Below are positions 48,095-57,799 of a stretch of 64,000 nt of DNA, piece by piece (the first letter of the stretch is position 1; the number at the start of each line of letters is the position of its first letter). The stretch lies in contig CAIIXF020000003.1 of assembly GCA_903813345.2 (NCBI GenBank), forward strand, positions 22,210,931-22,274,930, written 5' to 3'. The notes below the pieces were generated by a model. The model saw only the letters and a program-made list of their open reading frames with translations. It was not told the origin of the DNA and made no database searches. Origin of the DNA: Owenia fusiformis. Lineage: Eukaryota > Annelida > Polychaeta > Sabellida > Oweniidae. Position numbers and translations under genes: made by a program.

Positions 48095-48690
48095 TACGCG
48101 GAGAGACTAGTTATAAACTACCTTCTGCCTAGTATCTGAGCTAGTATAGACTATATTACAGTTTAGTAACCCTGCCCCCACGACCTATGCCCGTGACAAC
48201 CTGGGTAAAATCTACAACGCTCATCTTTTCTCCACTAATCAGCGAGCTGGAAGAAACACATGCTAAAATGCATGCTCATTAACTATGCAATGACGTCAGA
48301 TTATCCTCGGGGAAAACCGTCCCCTTGATCTACATACCCTGTTTGGACTAAACACGAACCTGTCGGAATCATCAAACAGGAAATTATATAATGCCTTTTG
48401 TAGCTACATAAGGCAAACCAGAAGATGTATTAGTATAAGTGACTTTAGACTTTATGAAAATATAAGCAAAAGTGAGAAGCACAAGACGTGTAAGCACAGG
48501 TGAAAAACAAGCCCATTTAGCGGCATAATAGCGCATAAAAGGATTCAAACAAACAAAATTACCCCTGGGAAATTACCATATTAAAGAATGTCATCCGTAT
48601 TTCGACGACGAACTCTGAATGGCGCAGTGAGTTCAGAGATTTATTGTAAACTGGAAGAGTCAAGAAGCTCTCTTTTAAGCAGTGAAGCCG
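48095..48690 (+). repeat. dispersed repeat, second copy
   Basis: Matches 41590-41890 in order (ATAAACTACCTTCTGCCTAG, GCATGCTCATTAACTATGC, AATGGCG, AAGAAGCTCTCTTTTAAG) but is about twice as long because of inserted sequence at 48300-48600. Confidence 0.6.
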
Positions 48691-48699
48691 AACAAATGC

Positions 48700-49200
48700 A
48701 AAGTTAGTAGCCTAGAGCCTGCACAGGGAGGTTCAGACAATCAGATCCTGAGGTCTCTCGAAAAAATAATAAGGCTACTGCTCAATATACTTACCTGACT
48801 TTTTGGCAATTCTTGAATACTTATGGCGGTCAAATTCATAAAATACAATATTCAACTTATCAGTAAGTGTATAAGTTAAACGTTTGGTACCATCTACCCC
48901 GCAATTAAACTAAATACAAAATATTTCTCAAGATTTTAATTTTCCCGGATTCCGGAAGTAGTGCGCCGATAGATATGCGAACGACATAAATTTAGGATTC
49001 GAAGTAAGTTCGTACATTTAACGCTTGCTTCTACGTGAATGTGTAAAGTTCCGAGGGGCACTGATGCGATGGCGTGACCAATGCAGTTGTTTTCAATTAC
49101 GATTAATTACTCTGGCTCTCACTGAAAGATGCCATATGACTTTTATGATACTGAACCAAGGACGTCCTTGATTAAACACTGCCGAAAGCTATTATATGTT
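48700..49200. other. intergenic spacer, no gene seen
   Basis: No splice-bounded frame or repeat end could be identified between the dispersed repeat and the start of the tandem duplication. Confidence 0.5.
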
Positions 49201-49677
49201 TAAATTTTGTAAATGCATTAACTTAGATGCCATTTTCGCAGGGGATGCAGAAATTAGCCTAGTTTTTTAATTACACCTAAAATGGGATAAATAAATCTTC
49301 AGGGGTTTCCGAAAAATAAAGGTAATATAGGATGATATTCAATTTTCACCATTCTGAGGACTTTTCACATGGTACGGCCAAAGCCCCCCCCCCCCCCGGG
49401 AAAAAGCCCACTCCCTGGTAAAAGTTGGCTACGGGCAAGTATGTTACCCTTTCTTCCTCGAAAACCCCTAAAGATGAAAAGTTATTGCCAAATTAAAAAT
49501 ATGGACGTTTCTGGCATGATCCCTGCTGACTAAGAAAACAGCATATGATCCCTTGTGCGACCAGAAAAACGTCCGTTACCTTTAAATAACATATGACCAA
49601 GACTCAAAAAATCCTTCTCGAGGGAAAAAGCCACCATGCGTGGAACAAAAGAGTTTTATATCATCTAAATACAACAA

Positions 49678-49870
49678 AAGATGTCACCACATACCATTTA
49701 TTACTGACATGCGCATTTTGTTACAGACCCCATGTTACAGACGCCGAACGCCGAACACCGCCGGTTCACAAAAAAGTTGGAGACCATAACAATTTTTTGT
49801 CACCACTATGCAAGATGTCACCACCTGTCATATTTTTTACAGACGCAGTATTTTGTGTGGTGACATAAAA
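49678..49870 (+). repeat. dispersed TGTCACCAC-family copy in duplication unit A
   Basis: GATGTCACCACATACCATTT, GTTACAGACGCCGAACGCCG, AAAGTTGGAGACCATAACAA and a second CACCACCTGTCA core. The counterpart in unit B is at 53085-53270, so the insertion predates the duplication. Confidence 0.7.
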
Positions 49871-50270
49871 ATCTAGAAAAAATGTGGGAGTTCTGAACAC
49901 TCAATTTTAATATATATAAAAAGATATGTCTTGTTCAATTTTCAAAAAATAACCGTTGGCACCGCCGCCATTAGGCTAATTTTGTAATTTAGTTCACATA
50001 TACACATTTTGTAAGTCGATATAGTTCCCATACAGTCTCTATCCAATCAGCGCTCCCACAATCACCTTTTCCTGAATTTAGGAATTAGTCACACTAGTAA
50101 AGGTCAAACGTTCATTTGCTTTACCCCGACTAAAATGTGTTTTACTCATTTTGATAAAATTATATAGGCTAAATCATATACGGAAATCATATAAAAATGC
50201 TTTTTACTCAAACAACACCCTAACACCCACTTCTTCAACATAATAAATATAACAAGCAGCAGGCTGCACC

Positions 50271-50421
50271 CAGGGGCGGATCTGGGATCTGAAATTTTGA
50301 GGCCCATTTTCTTCTAAATTTGGTCTAAAAATTAAAAAATAAGGCCTAAGGCCTTTTTGGGCCCAATTTTTTTCTGGGCCCGCCCAAAGTGAGGGGCGCT
50401 AGGCCCCTAGATCCGCCAGTG
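50271..50421. mobile_element. 151-bp hAT-like MITE, only in unit A
   Basis: Starts CAGGGGCGGATCTGGGATC and ends CTAGATCCGCCAGTG, an inverted pair. Unit B reads straight through the corresponding place (GCTGCACCTACTTTATTCC, about 54630), so this copy was inserted after the duplication or removed from B. Confidence 0.75.
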
Positions 50422-50594
50422 CTACCTTCTTTATTCCCCAATCAGCTTTCTTTCTAAAATCAGAGGAACTCATCCAAGCTGCCCAGGATTGGCCTCAGAG
50501 GGTCTTTATTGCACTCTAATATATTTAGTTTATATAACACAAAATGAAAGAAAACATTTTTTATATTTACATTTATTTTTCGACTCAAATCTTG

Positions 50595-51230
50595 TTAATC
50601 TAAATATACACCAAATACTGTTGCCACAGCAAACAGAGTAGCGTTCTTATACTTCACAGAAGCGAATCTATCCGTGTTCGTATTCCAGACGCACCTACTG
50701 GTAGCCTCGATTCCCTGATCTTGGCACTGTCCAATGATAACGTGACTGACAAGTCTAAAACGTTTGAAATCAAAATCTTTGATCCTGTTCTTAATCATGT
50801 TAGCAAGATCAACGGCGAGATCCTTACACGTAGTTGGATCATATTCTTTATCGTCCAGATACACATTAAAGATGCTTTCAATAGCGGCTTCTACTTTGGC
50901 TACAGCAAAACGTTTCTGGTCGTCTGGTTCAAGTTTGTATGTTGGTTCAACATGTTTGGGCAATTTTGATGGACCGTCGTCAGACTGTTGAGTCCACATT
51001 CGGGACATTCGTCTATGAGCCAATAGCGACATGATCTGTGAACCCATCATGGACCCTCGACGACTCAAACGACGATTGACAAGTATTGGGTTAAGGCCTT
51101 GACCTTGGCCTTGGCCAGGGCCAGGATCACTGAGTTTGCTAGAAGCGATACTCTGGCGCCTGTTTTGAGGAGGGCGAAAGTTGGTTTCAGTTTCTTCATG
51201 TTCCTTTAGTGTAGTCATACTCAGACGTAC
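50595..51230 (-). CDS. duplicated 3' exon encoding a Tctex1 domain (unit A; no own first coding exon found)
   Basis: Opens after an AG acceptor (TTTGCAG at 51231-51237) in the phase of the unit B exon and stops at 50595; an AATAAA follows within 25 bp. The frame encodes 211 residues: a basic, Ser-rich N-terminal half (RRQS, RRLSRRGS, RRMS) and a Tctex1/DYNLT domain (EPTYKLEPDDQKRF, EYDPTTCKDL, QGIEATSRCVW, ATLFAVATVFGVYLD). Compared with unit B there are two substitutions (M for I, A for S) and a shorter Gly/Gln/Pro run. The duplication breakpoint falls in the intron, so the first coding exon at 57748-57777 was not copied. The exon may be an alternative 3' end of the same gene, spliced past the unit B exon, or a gene fragment that is still intact because it is young. 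Confidence 0.8.
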   Translation of the reverse strand, partial: VRLSMTTLKEHEETETNFRPPQNRRQSIASSKLSDPGPGQGQGQGLNPILVNRRLSRRGSMMGSQIMSLLAHRRMSRMWTQQSDDGPSKLPKHVEPTYKLEPDDQKRFAVAKVEAAIESIFNVYLDDKEYDPTTCKDLAVDLANMIKNRIKDFDFKRFRLVSHVIIGQCQDQGIEATSRCVWNTNTDRFASVKYKNATLFAVATVFGVYLD

Positions 51231-52113
51231 CTGCAAAGGATCAAGAATGATAATCATGATAATGGGCAATATCTGAACCATAGCTGGTGAGGTCATAAGT
51301 GATCCATCCTGAAACATATTTCCTTTTGGACATGATTGGGTATGCGCTTCCGTAACAATGCAAACATAATCATAAGCTTACACAGTGTACAATCAAAATC
51401 TGAAAATGATGACATCGTTATTTGAGTTAACAAACGGTCAAGAATATGTATATCTTAAGGGATGAGGGGTTTCTGTGCGCCTCTCAGATGTCTAACAACA
51501 TTTGGCGATTCGGCAAAAATGACCCCTTTCAAAATAGCAAAGTGATCAATCGATTACTAGTCCTCCATGGTCTCGATGGGTTTGTTTCGCAGCGAGCAAT
51601 TTAATTGAAATTCAGGGAACAAAACGTAATTATTTGCAAAGCGTGTTTTGTCCTCAAACAACTCAGTTTGAATTGTAAGTTTAACACTTTGAAGTATGAT
51701 TTTAACAAACGGTCAGTTCTCAGCAGTAAACACAGTCTCATAGAGCCAGAATGTTTTGCTACTAAACACGCATTCATAGATATAGACCCTTTATATGATT
51801 TGTAAGGCTCATAACACTAAAGGTCAGACTTTTGTTTGAAGAGTGATTTTCTCATTTAAAAAAACATTATTCAAATCATACGGTCATCATATAAAAGGAT
51901 AACAATGTCCAATCTAATCATTTTCTTTTTTTCCTTAGAAGACTTTTGATAAAAAGACAAATTTTCTGATAAATGCGGGTCCCATTTTTTCAATATTTCA
52001 TCAATGGGCCCAAAGGGATTATATATTGTTTCCCTCTTGTCATATTATAGGGAACGCCCCTGAGATATTACACGTGTGGCACATACAATCTGAACAACCA
52101 GTAGACCCGTGTA

Positions 52114-52256
52114 ATGCCTGGGTCACATTTCCTGCGATTCATCGGCCGGCGCCCGGTCGATTGAGTAATTTGTTCGAAATTGAATACATTTCTGAACAAA
52201 TTACTCAATGGGCCGGGCGCCGCCAGTGAAAATCGGAGCAAATGTGACCAAGGCAT
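52114..52256. mobile_element. 143-bp palindromic MITE (unit A copy)
   Basis: ATGCCTGGGTCACATTTCC pairs with GCAAATGTGACCAAGGCAT, and CGGCGCCCGGTCGATTGAG pairs with TCAATGGGCCGGGCGCCG, around a small AT loop. TA on both sides suggests a TA target. Confidence 0.75.
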
Positions 52257-53084
52257 TAATCGAAACTTGTTTAACCACTTTCATATGTTCAAATAGGTTC
52301 GGATGTCGACCAAATATTCACAAAATGCTTGTTTCCAAACAACAAACAAAGTAGAACGTGTGACATGGATGTATTCACTGTAAACTGGTTTATCCCATTT
52401 CCGTTTAATTGACGCTTGGATAAATTTGATCCTTTCCTTTAAAATCAAGTATTGAAAGGGAGAAGGAAAATTTTACAATCTTTTGCTCTCATGCATGATT
52501 TCAAGTCATGCCTATTGTATTTTCAATATAACCCTGTAGGTTCATTTTGAAATTGGGCACGTCCTCTTTATCTTGAGAAATCATGGCCTTCTCATGTTCT
52601 ATTAGCTTCTCTATAGATACAAAAATGTCATTACTACTTTTATGATATATTCAACACTTGAAAGCAATTTTTTGATATAACATTTTTTGTAAATGCATAT
52701 ACTTTTTTAATTACACCTAAAATGGGATAAATAAATATTCATGGGTTTCTGAAAAATAAACTTGAGGTAAACAGACACTAGACACGGATAATTTCGTCAC
52801 TGGATGATATTCAATTTTCACCATTCTGAGCACTTTATGTTACCCTTTCTTCCTCGAAAGCCCTTGAAGATAAATGAAAAGTTATTGCCAAATTAAAAAT
52901 ATGGACGTTTTTTGGCATGACCCTGCTGACTAAGAAAACAGCATATGATCTCTGTGCGACCAGAAAAACGTCCGGGATGGTACCTATCAAATAACATATG
53001 ACCAAGACTAACCAAATCCTTCTCGAGGGAAAAGCCTTAGTCATGCGTGGAACTAGAGTCTTATATCATCTTAAATAAAACAGA

Positions 53085-53270
53085 AGATGTCACCACATGC
53101 CATTTATTACAGACGCCTTAATTTGTTACAGACCCCATGTTACAGTCGCCGAACACAGTTCACAAAAAAGTTGGTGACTATAATAATATGTCACCACTAT
53201 GCACGATGTCACCACCTGCCATTTGTTACAGACGCCGTATTTTGTTACAGACGCCATGACATAAAAATCT
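53085..53270 (+). repeat. dispersed TGTCACCAC-family copy in unit B
   Basis: Counterpart of 49678-49870: GATGTCACCACATGCCATTT, GTTACAGTCGCCGAACACAG, AAAAGTTGGTGACTATAATA and GATGTCACCACCTGCC. Confidence 0.7.
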
Positions 53271-53308
53271 AGAAAAATGTGCGAGCTTCTGAACACTCAA
53301 CTTTAATA

Positions 53309-53619
53309 GATAAGATAGAGGATATCCTATGCTTTTTGAGGGATACCATTTTTATCCATGAGTGGATATCCCCAATCTCCACGAGTGAGCGCATCCAAGA
53401 GTGGATAAAAATGATAGCCCGAGAAAATCATAGGATTTCATATTTATCCTATGGCAGCTATTTTTATATGGACTTAAAATAATTTGAACTAAAAGTTGCC
53501 ATAATATGAGTCGGATACGATTTTTAAGACGTCATATGACTCGGATACGATTTTAGTGGCGCATACCAAAATTATCTCGTGTCGTTATCCCCAAATATAT
53601 TTAGTATCCATCGGATAAA
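53309..53619. repeat. about 310-bp insertion found only in unit B
   Basis: Unit A goes directly from CTCAATTTTAATATA to AAAAAGATATGTCTT at about 49900-49925; unit B has this extra stretch between the same flanks. It contains GAGTCGGATACGATTTT, and a close variant 35 bp later, and GGATATCC/GGATAT palindromic pieces. No terminal repeats could be fixed, so the type is unknown. Confidence 0.6.
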
Positions 53620-53839
53620 AAAAAAGATATGTCTTATTTGATTTTTAAAAAATAACCGTTAGCACCGTTCGCACATTTTGTAAGTCGATATAGTTCCTAA
53701 ACAGTCTCCATCTAATCAGCGCTTCCAATCACTTCTTTCCTGAATTTAGGAATAAATCGCACTAAATGTCAGACGTTCATCTGCTCTACCCTAACTAAAA
53801 CGTGTTTTACTCATTTTGATAAAATTATATAAATCATAT

Positions 53840-54533
53840 TTTTTTTTTATTTATTTGCCAACACTTTTATAACAGTGGCACATGGATTATTATCCAGTGC
53901 GGCTACATACAACTATACAATATGAATAGAATACAAAGTCATGTATAATTTCTTTAAAACAATGTTGCATATACTAAAATAATCAAAGAAATAAATCTCT
54001 GGGCTTGTACACTTGGGTTAAAAAGCGTTTTACAATGCTATCAAATAATCTAAAATAGTCTTGCCCCCATTTTGAAAAAGTCTCATCACCAAGAATAAAG
54101 GTCAATTTTTCAGTCAGATTGCCCTTAATGAAATCAGAAAATAAATCGGAGGGACATTGCTTACAAACAGTGTGGAAAAGGGATTCACGTTCTTCTTTAA
54201 AATGTTCACACAGCAGCAACCTATGCTGTAAGTACATTCAAACTACAAAGTTTACATTTGCCATCACTTTTGCCCCATACAGAGTAATTGGATTCAAGGC
54301 AAAAATTGTTGGTTCTTGCAAGAAATTTGAGTCTAGAACCATAAAAATCAAAGTCTTGTTTTAGATAATTTTCTTGGTATGGATGGTTCTTAAAGGTGGA
54401 ATAAGTATTTAGAGAGTTATAATGGGAAATGTCATCAATAAAATTAGTGGTGCGTTCCTGTCTACAAATGCCTTCATAGGTATTGTACCAGTCACAGTCA
54501 TCTCGAAAAAGAACGTCATCAAGGCCCCTCTTG
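53840..54533 (-). mobile_element. 694-bp 5'-truncated LINE 3' end (CR1/jockey-like), only in unit B
   Basis: Flanked by the 7-bp direct repeat ATCATAT (53833-53839 and 54534-54540) with an A-rich 3' tail on the minus strand at the left. Encodes the C-terminal part of a LINE ORF2 with GKCKLCS followed, in another frame, by LLLCEHFKEERESLF, a zf-RVT-like CxxC...C pattern; at least one frameshift separates them. Unit A keeps the empty site AAATCATATACGG at about 50172. Confidence 0.85.
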
Positions 54534-54666
54534 ATCATATACGGAAATCATATAAAAGGATAAAAATGCTTTTTATTTGAACAACACTCTAACATCCACT
54601 TCTTCAACATAATCACTATCATAGCTGGCTGCACCTACTTTATTCCCCAACCAGCTTTCTTTCTAA

Positions 54667-55450
54667 CCCTACTATCACACCAAACTAGTTTTCACTACGT
54701 TCTCGAATACGGGCTTCAACTGTGTACGAACGTACTGGACGTACTTAGAACCGTTTGGGGTCTATTTACAAACTTCATCGAACGTACACGAACGGGTAGG
54801 TCCTCTAGAACTTAGAACATGCTCAAAATGTTCTCGTGGTCGTCACGTTCTACAATTAGAACGAGTTACAACGTACTAACGACGAGCTGGGCGTACTACG
54901 AACGAAACCGTCGTATTTTACGTTTTTACAACGAGTTGAACTGTCCGAGGACGTATTGAGAACGAGGTAGAACTAATTGCAAACGGGTTTAAACTGACTA
55001 AGAACGTATTAAAGACTGCTTATGAACGAGTTAGCAAAAATATAGCTCTCACACCAAACAAGTTGCCACTCCGTTCTTCAAAACTGGTTTTAAACTGTGT
55101 GCGAACGGAATGAACGTAGCTGCAACTTTCTAAGGTCTATTTACGAACTTCATGATTTTTCTCAGACGGGAAGGTGGTTTTAGAATTTTGAAATGATTCA
55201 AATGGCGACCATACCGTTCTGTAATCAGGTCATGATGACCTTCTAGACTAAGGGACGCGTTATACGACGTTGCACACCGACGTGGTGCGACCTGAACTGC
55301 GAATGAGATGGACGTATTGAAGACTGTTTATGAACGAAGTAGCTAATTATTTTAGACATATTTCCCGACCACAGCCAGATTGAGCCCGTTTTACGACGTT
55401 TTCGTAGGACTGGCAAGAACGGGTAAGAACTAGTTTGGTGTGATAGGGGG
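54667..55450. mobile_element. 784-bp dimeric MITE (PIF/Harbinger-like), only in unit B
   Basis: Ends CTATCACACCAAACTAGTT and AACTAGTTTGGTGTGATAG are inverted, and TAA stands on both sides (54664-54666 and 55451-55453); unit A has a single TAA at the empty site. A second, diverged head CTCTCACACCAAACAAGTT at about 55046 begins a repeat of the first half, so the element is two roughly 380-400-bp units in tandem. It is unusually rich in CG and in ACGAAC/ACGTAC words. Confidence 0.78.
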
Positions 55451-55587
55451 TAAAATCGAACTCATCCAAGCTGCCCAGGAATGGTCTCAGAGGGTCTTTA
55501 TTGTACTCTAATATGTTTTAGTTTACCACAAAATAAAATAAAACACTTTTTGTATATATTTACATTTATTTTTCGACTCAAACCTTG

Positions 55588-57777
55588 TTAATCTAAATAT
55601 ACACCAAATACTGTTGCCACAGCAAACAGAGTAGCGTTCTTATACTTCACAGAGGCGAATCTATCCGTGTTCGTATTCCAGACGCACCTACTGGTAGCCT
55701 CGATTCCCTGATCTTGGCACTGTCCAATGATAACGTGACTGACAAGTCTAAAACGTTTGAAATCAAAATCTTTGATCCTGTTCTTGATCATGTTAGCAAG
55801 ATCAACTGAGAGATCCTTACACGTAGTTGGATCATATTCTTTATCGTCCAGGTACACATTAAAGATGCTTTCAATGGCGGCTTCAACTTTGGCTACAGCA
55901 AAACGTTTCTGGTCGTCTGGTTCAAGTTTGTATGTTGGTTCAACATGTTTGGGCAATTTCGATGGACCGTCGTCAGACTGTTGAGTCCAAATCCGGGACA
56001 TTCGTCTATGAGCCAATAGCGACATGATCTGTGAACCCATCATAGACCCTCGACGACTCAAACGACGATTGACAAGTATTGGGTTAAGGCCTTGACCTTG
56101 GCCTTGGCCAGGGCCAGGGCCAGGATCACTGAGTTTGCTAGAAGCGATACTCTGGCGCCTGTTTTGAGGAGGGCGAAAGTTGGTTTCAGTTTCTTCATGT
56201 TCCTTTAGTGTAGTCATGCTCAGACGTACCTGCAAAGGATCAAGAATGATAATCATGATAATGGGCAATATTTGAACCATAGCTGCTGAGACCATAAGTG
56301 ATCCTTGCTGAAACATATTTCCTTTTGGGTATGATTTCCATGATTGGGTATGTGCTTCCGTAACAATTCAAACATAACCATTATCTTACACAGTGTACAA
56401 TCAAAATCTGAAAATGATGACATCATTATTTGAGTTAACAAACGGTCAAGAATATGTATATCTTAAGGCATGAGGGGTTTCTATGCGCCTCTCAGATGTC
56501 AAACAACATTTGGCGATTCGGCAAAAATGACCCCTTTCAAAAATAGCAAAGTGACCAATCGATCACTATATTCTAGTAGTACATGGTCTCGATGGGTCTG
56601 TTTCGCAGCGAGCAATTTAATTGAAATTCACGTAATTATTTGCAAAGCGTGTTTTGTCCTCAAATAACTCAGTTTGAATTGTAAGTTTAACACTTTGAAG
56701 TATGATTTTAACAAACGGTCAGTTCTCAGCAGTAAACACAGTTTCATAGAGCCAGAATGTTTTGCCACTAAACACGCATTCATAGATATAGACCCTTTAT
56801 ATGATTTGTAAGACTCATAACACTAAAGGTCAGACTTTGTTTGAGGATTGATTTTCTCATTTTAAGAAATATTATACAAATCATACGGTCATCATATAAA
56901 AGGATAAAAATGTCCAATCTAATCATTTTCTTCTAAGACTTTTGATAAAAAGACAAATTTTCTGATAAATGCGGGTCCCATTTTTTCAATATTTCATCAA
57001 TGGGCCCAAAGGGATTATATATTGTTTCCCTCTTGTCATATTATAGGATACGCCCCTGAGATATCACACGTGTGGCACATACAATCTGAACAACCAGTAG
57101 ACCCGTGTAATGCCTGGGTCACATTTCCTGCGATTCATCGGCCGGCGCCCGGCCGATTGAGTAATTTGTTCGAAATAGAATACATTTCTGAACAAAATAC
57201 TCAATCGGCCGGGCTCCGTAGTGAAAATCGGACCAAGGCATTAATCGAAACTTGTTTAACCACTTTCATATGTTCAAATAGGTTCGGATGTCGACCAAAT
57301 ATTCACAAAATGCTTGTTTCCAAACAACAAACAAAGTAGAACGTGTGACATGGATGTATTCACTGTAAACTGGTTTATCCCATTTCCGTTTAATTGACGC
57401 TTGGATAAATTTGATCCTTTCCTTTAAAATCAAGTATTGAAAGGGAGAAGGAAAATTTTACAATCTTTTGCTCTCATGCATGATTCCACGTCATGCTTAT
57501 TGTCAATATAACCCTGTGTCGAACGAAAACAATAGGTAAATCAAGAGAAACCATGGCCTTCTCGTGTCCTATTAGCTTCTATAGTTATTTCTAGTTGAAG
57601 GCAGAAAGATGTGATGTAGAATGCGTCCTCTTTGTCACTGCTGAATATGGACATTTCTACATCTCACTCATATGTAAGACGCGTAAATAAATGGTAATTT
57701 ATAAAAAAAAAAAGATCCTATTCTATACGAATTTTTATTAGACTGACCTGTTTTTGCGGGCCAACTGCAGCCGCCAT
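55588..57777 (-). CDS. Tctex1-domain dynein light chain-like protein (DYNLT4/5-like)
   Basis: Two coding exons: 57748-57777 (MAAAVGPQKQ, then a GTCAGT donor) and 55588-56229 (acceptor TTTGCAG). The phase is 0 and the joined product has 223 residues; an AATAAA lies about 20 bp past the stop. The protein has a disordered N-terminal part with four RRxS motifs (RRQS, RRLS, RRGS, RRMS) and a Pro/Gly/Gln run, then a full Tctex1 domain from about 105 to 223 (YKLEPDDQKRF, YLDDKEYDPTTC, HVIIGQCQDQGIE, ASRCVWNTNTD, FAVATVFGVYLD). Tctex1 proteins dimerise and link cargo to cytoplasmic or axonemal dynein; the DYNLT4/5 branch includes cilium-linked members. RRxS motifs fit sites for PKA-like kinases, which is inference. 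Intron 1 is 1.5 kb. The downstream near-identical exon at 50595-51230 could be an alternative ending. Confidence 0.88.
57110..57241. mobile_element. palindromic MITE (unit B copy)
   Basis: Counterpart of 52114-52256 with the same left arm, but the right arm has lost about ten bases of the ATGTGAC stretch. It lies between the two coding exons of the Tctex1 gene. Confidence 0.7.
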
Positions 57778-57799
57778 GATGAAGTTGATACTTGATGCA

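Larger units (their letters stand above)
49205..52620. repeat. tandem segmental duplication, unit A
   Basis: Matches unit B (52690-57585) in order and orientation. Shared landmarks: TTAATTACACCTAAAATGGG (49267/52709), TATGGACGTTT (49500/52901), AACCGTT(G/A)GCACCG (49949/53654), CATCCAAGCTGCCCAGGA (50470/55457), the Tctex1 exon, and CATTTCCTGCGATTCATCGG (52126/57122). Identity is high over the Tctex1 exon and lower toward the left end. Confidence 0.88.
52690..57585. repeat. tandem segmental duplication, unit B
   Basis: Counterpart of 49205-52620. It is longer because of three insertions missing from unit A: about 53309-53619, 53840-54533 and 54667-55450. Matching ends near ATTAGCTTCTATAG (57571-57584; 52599 in unit A). 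Confidence 0.88.

Noticed and set aside
57748-57777. Idea that the unit A Tctex1 exon has its own copy of this first exon near 52,600
   Set aside because: The duplicated block ends before this exon, and no MAAAV-like start with a donor is present at the matching place.
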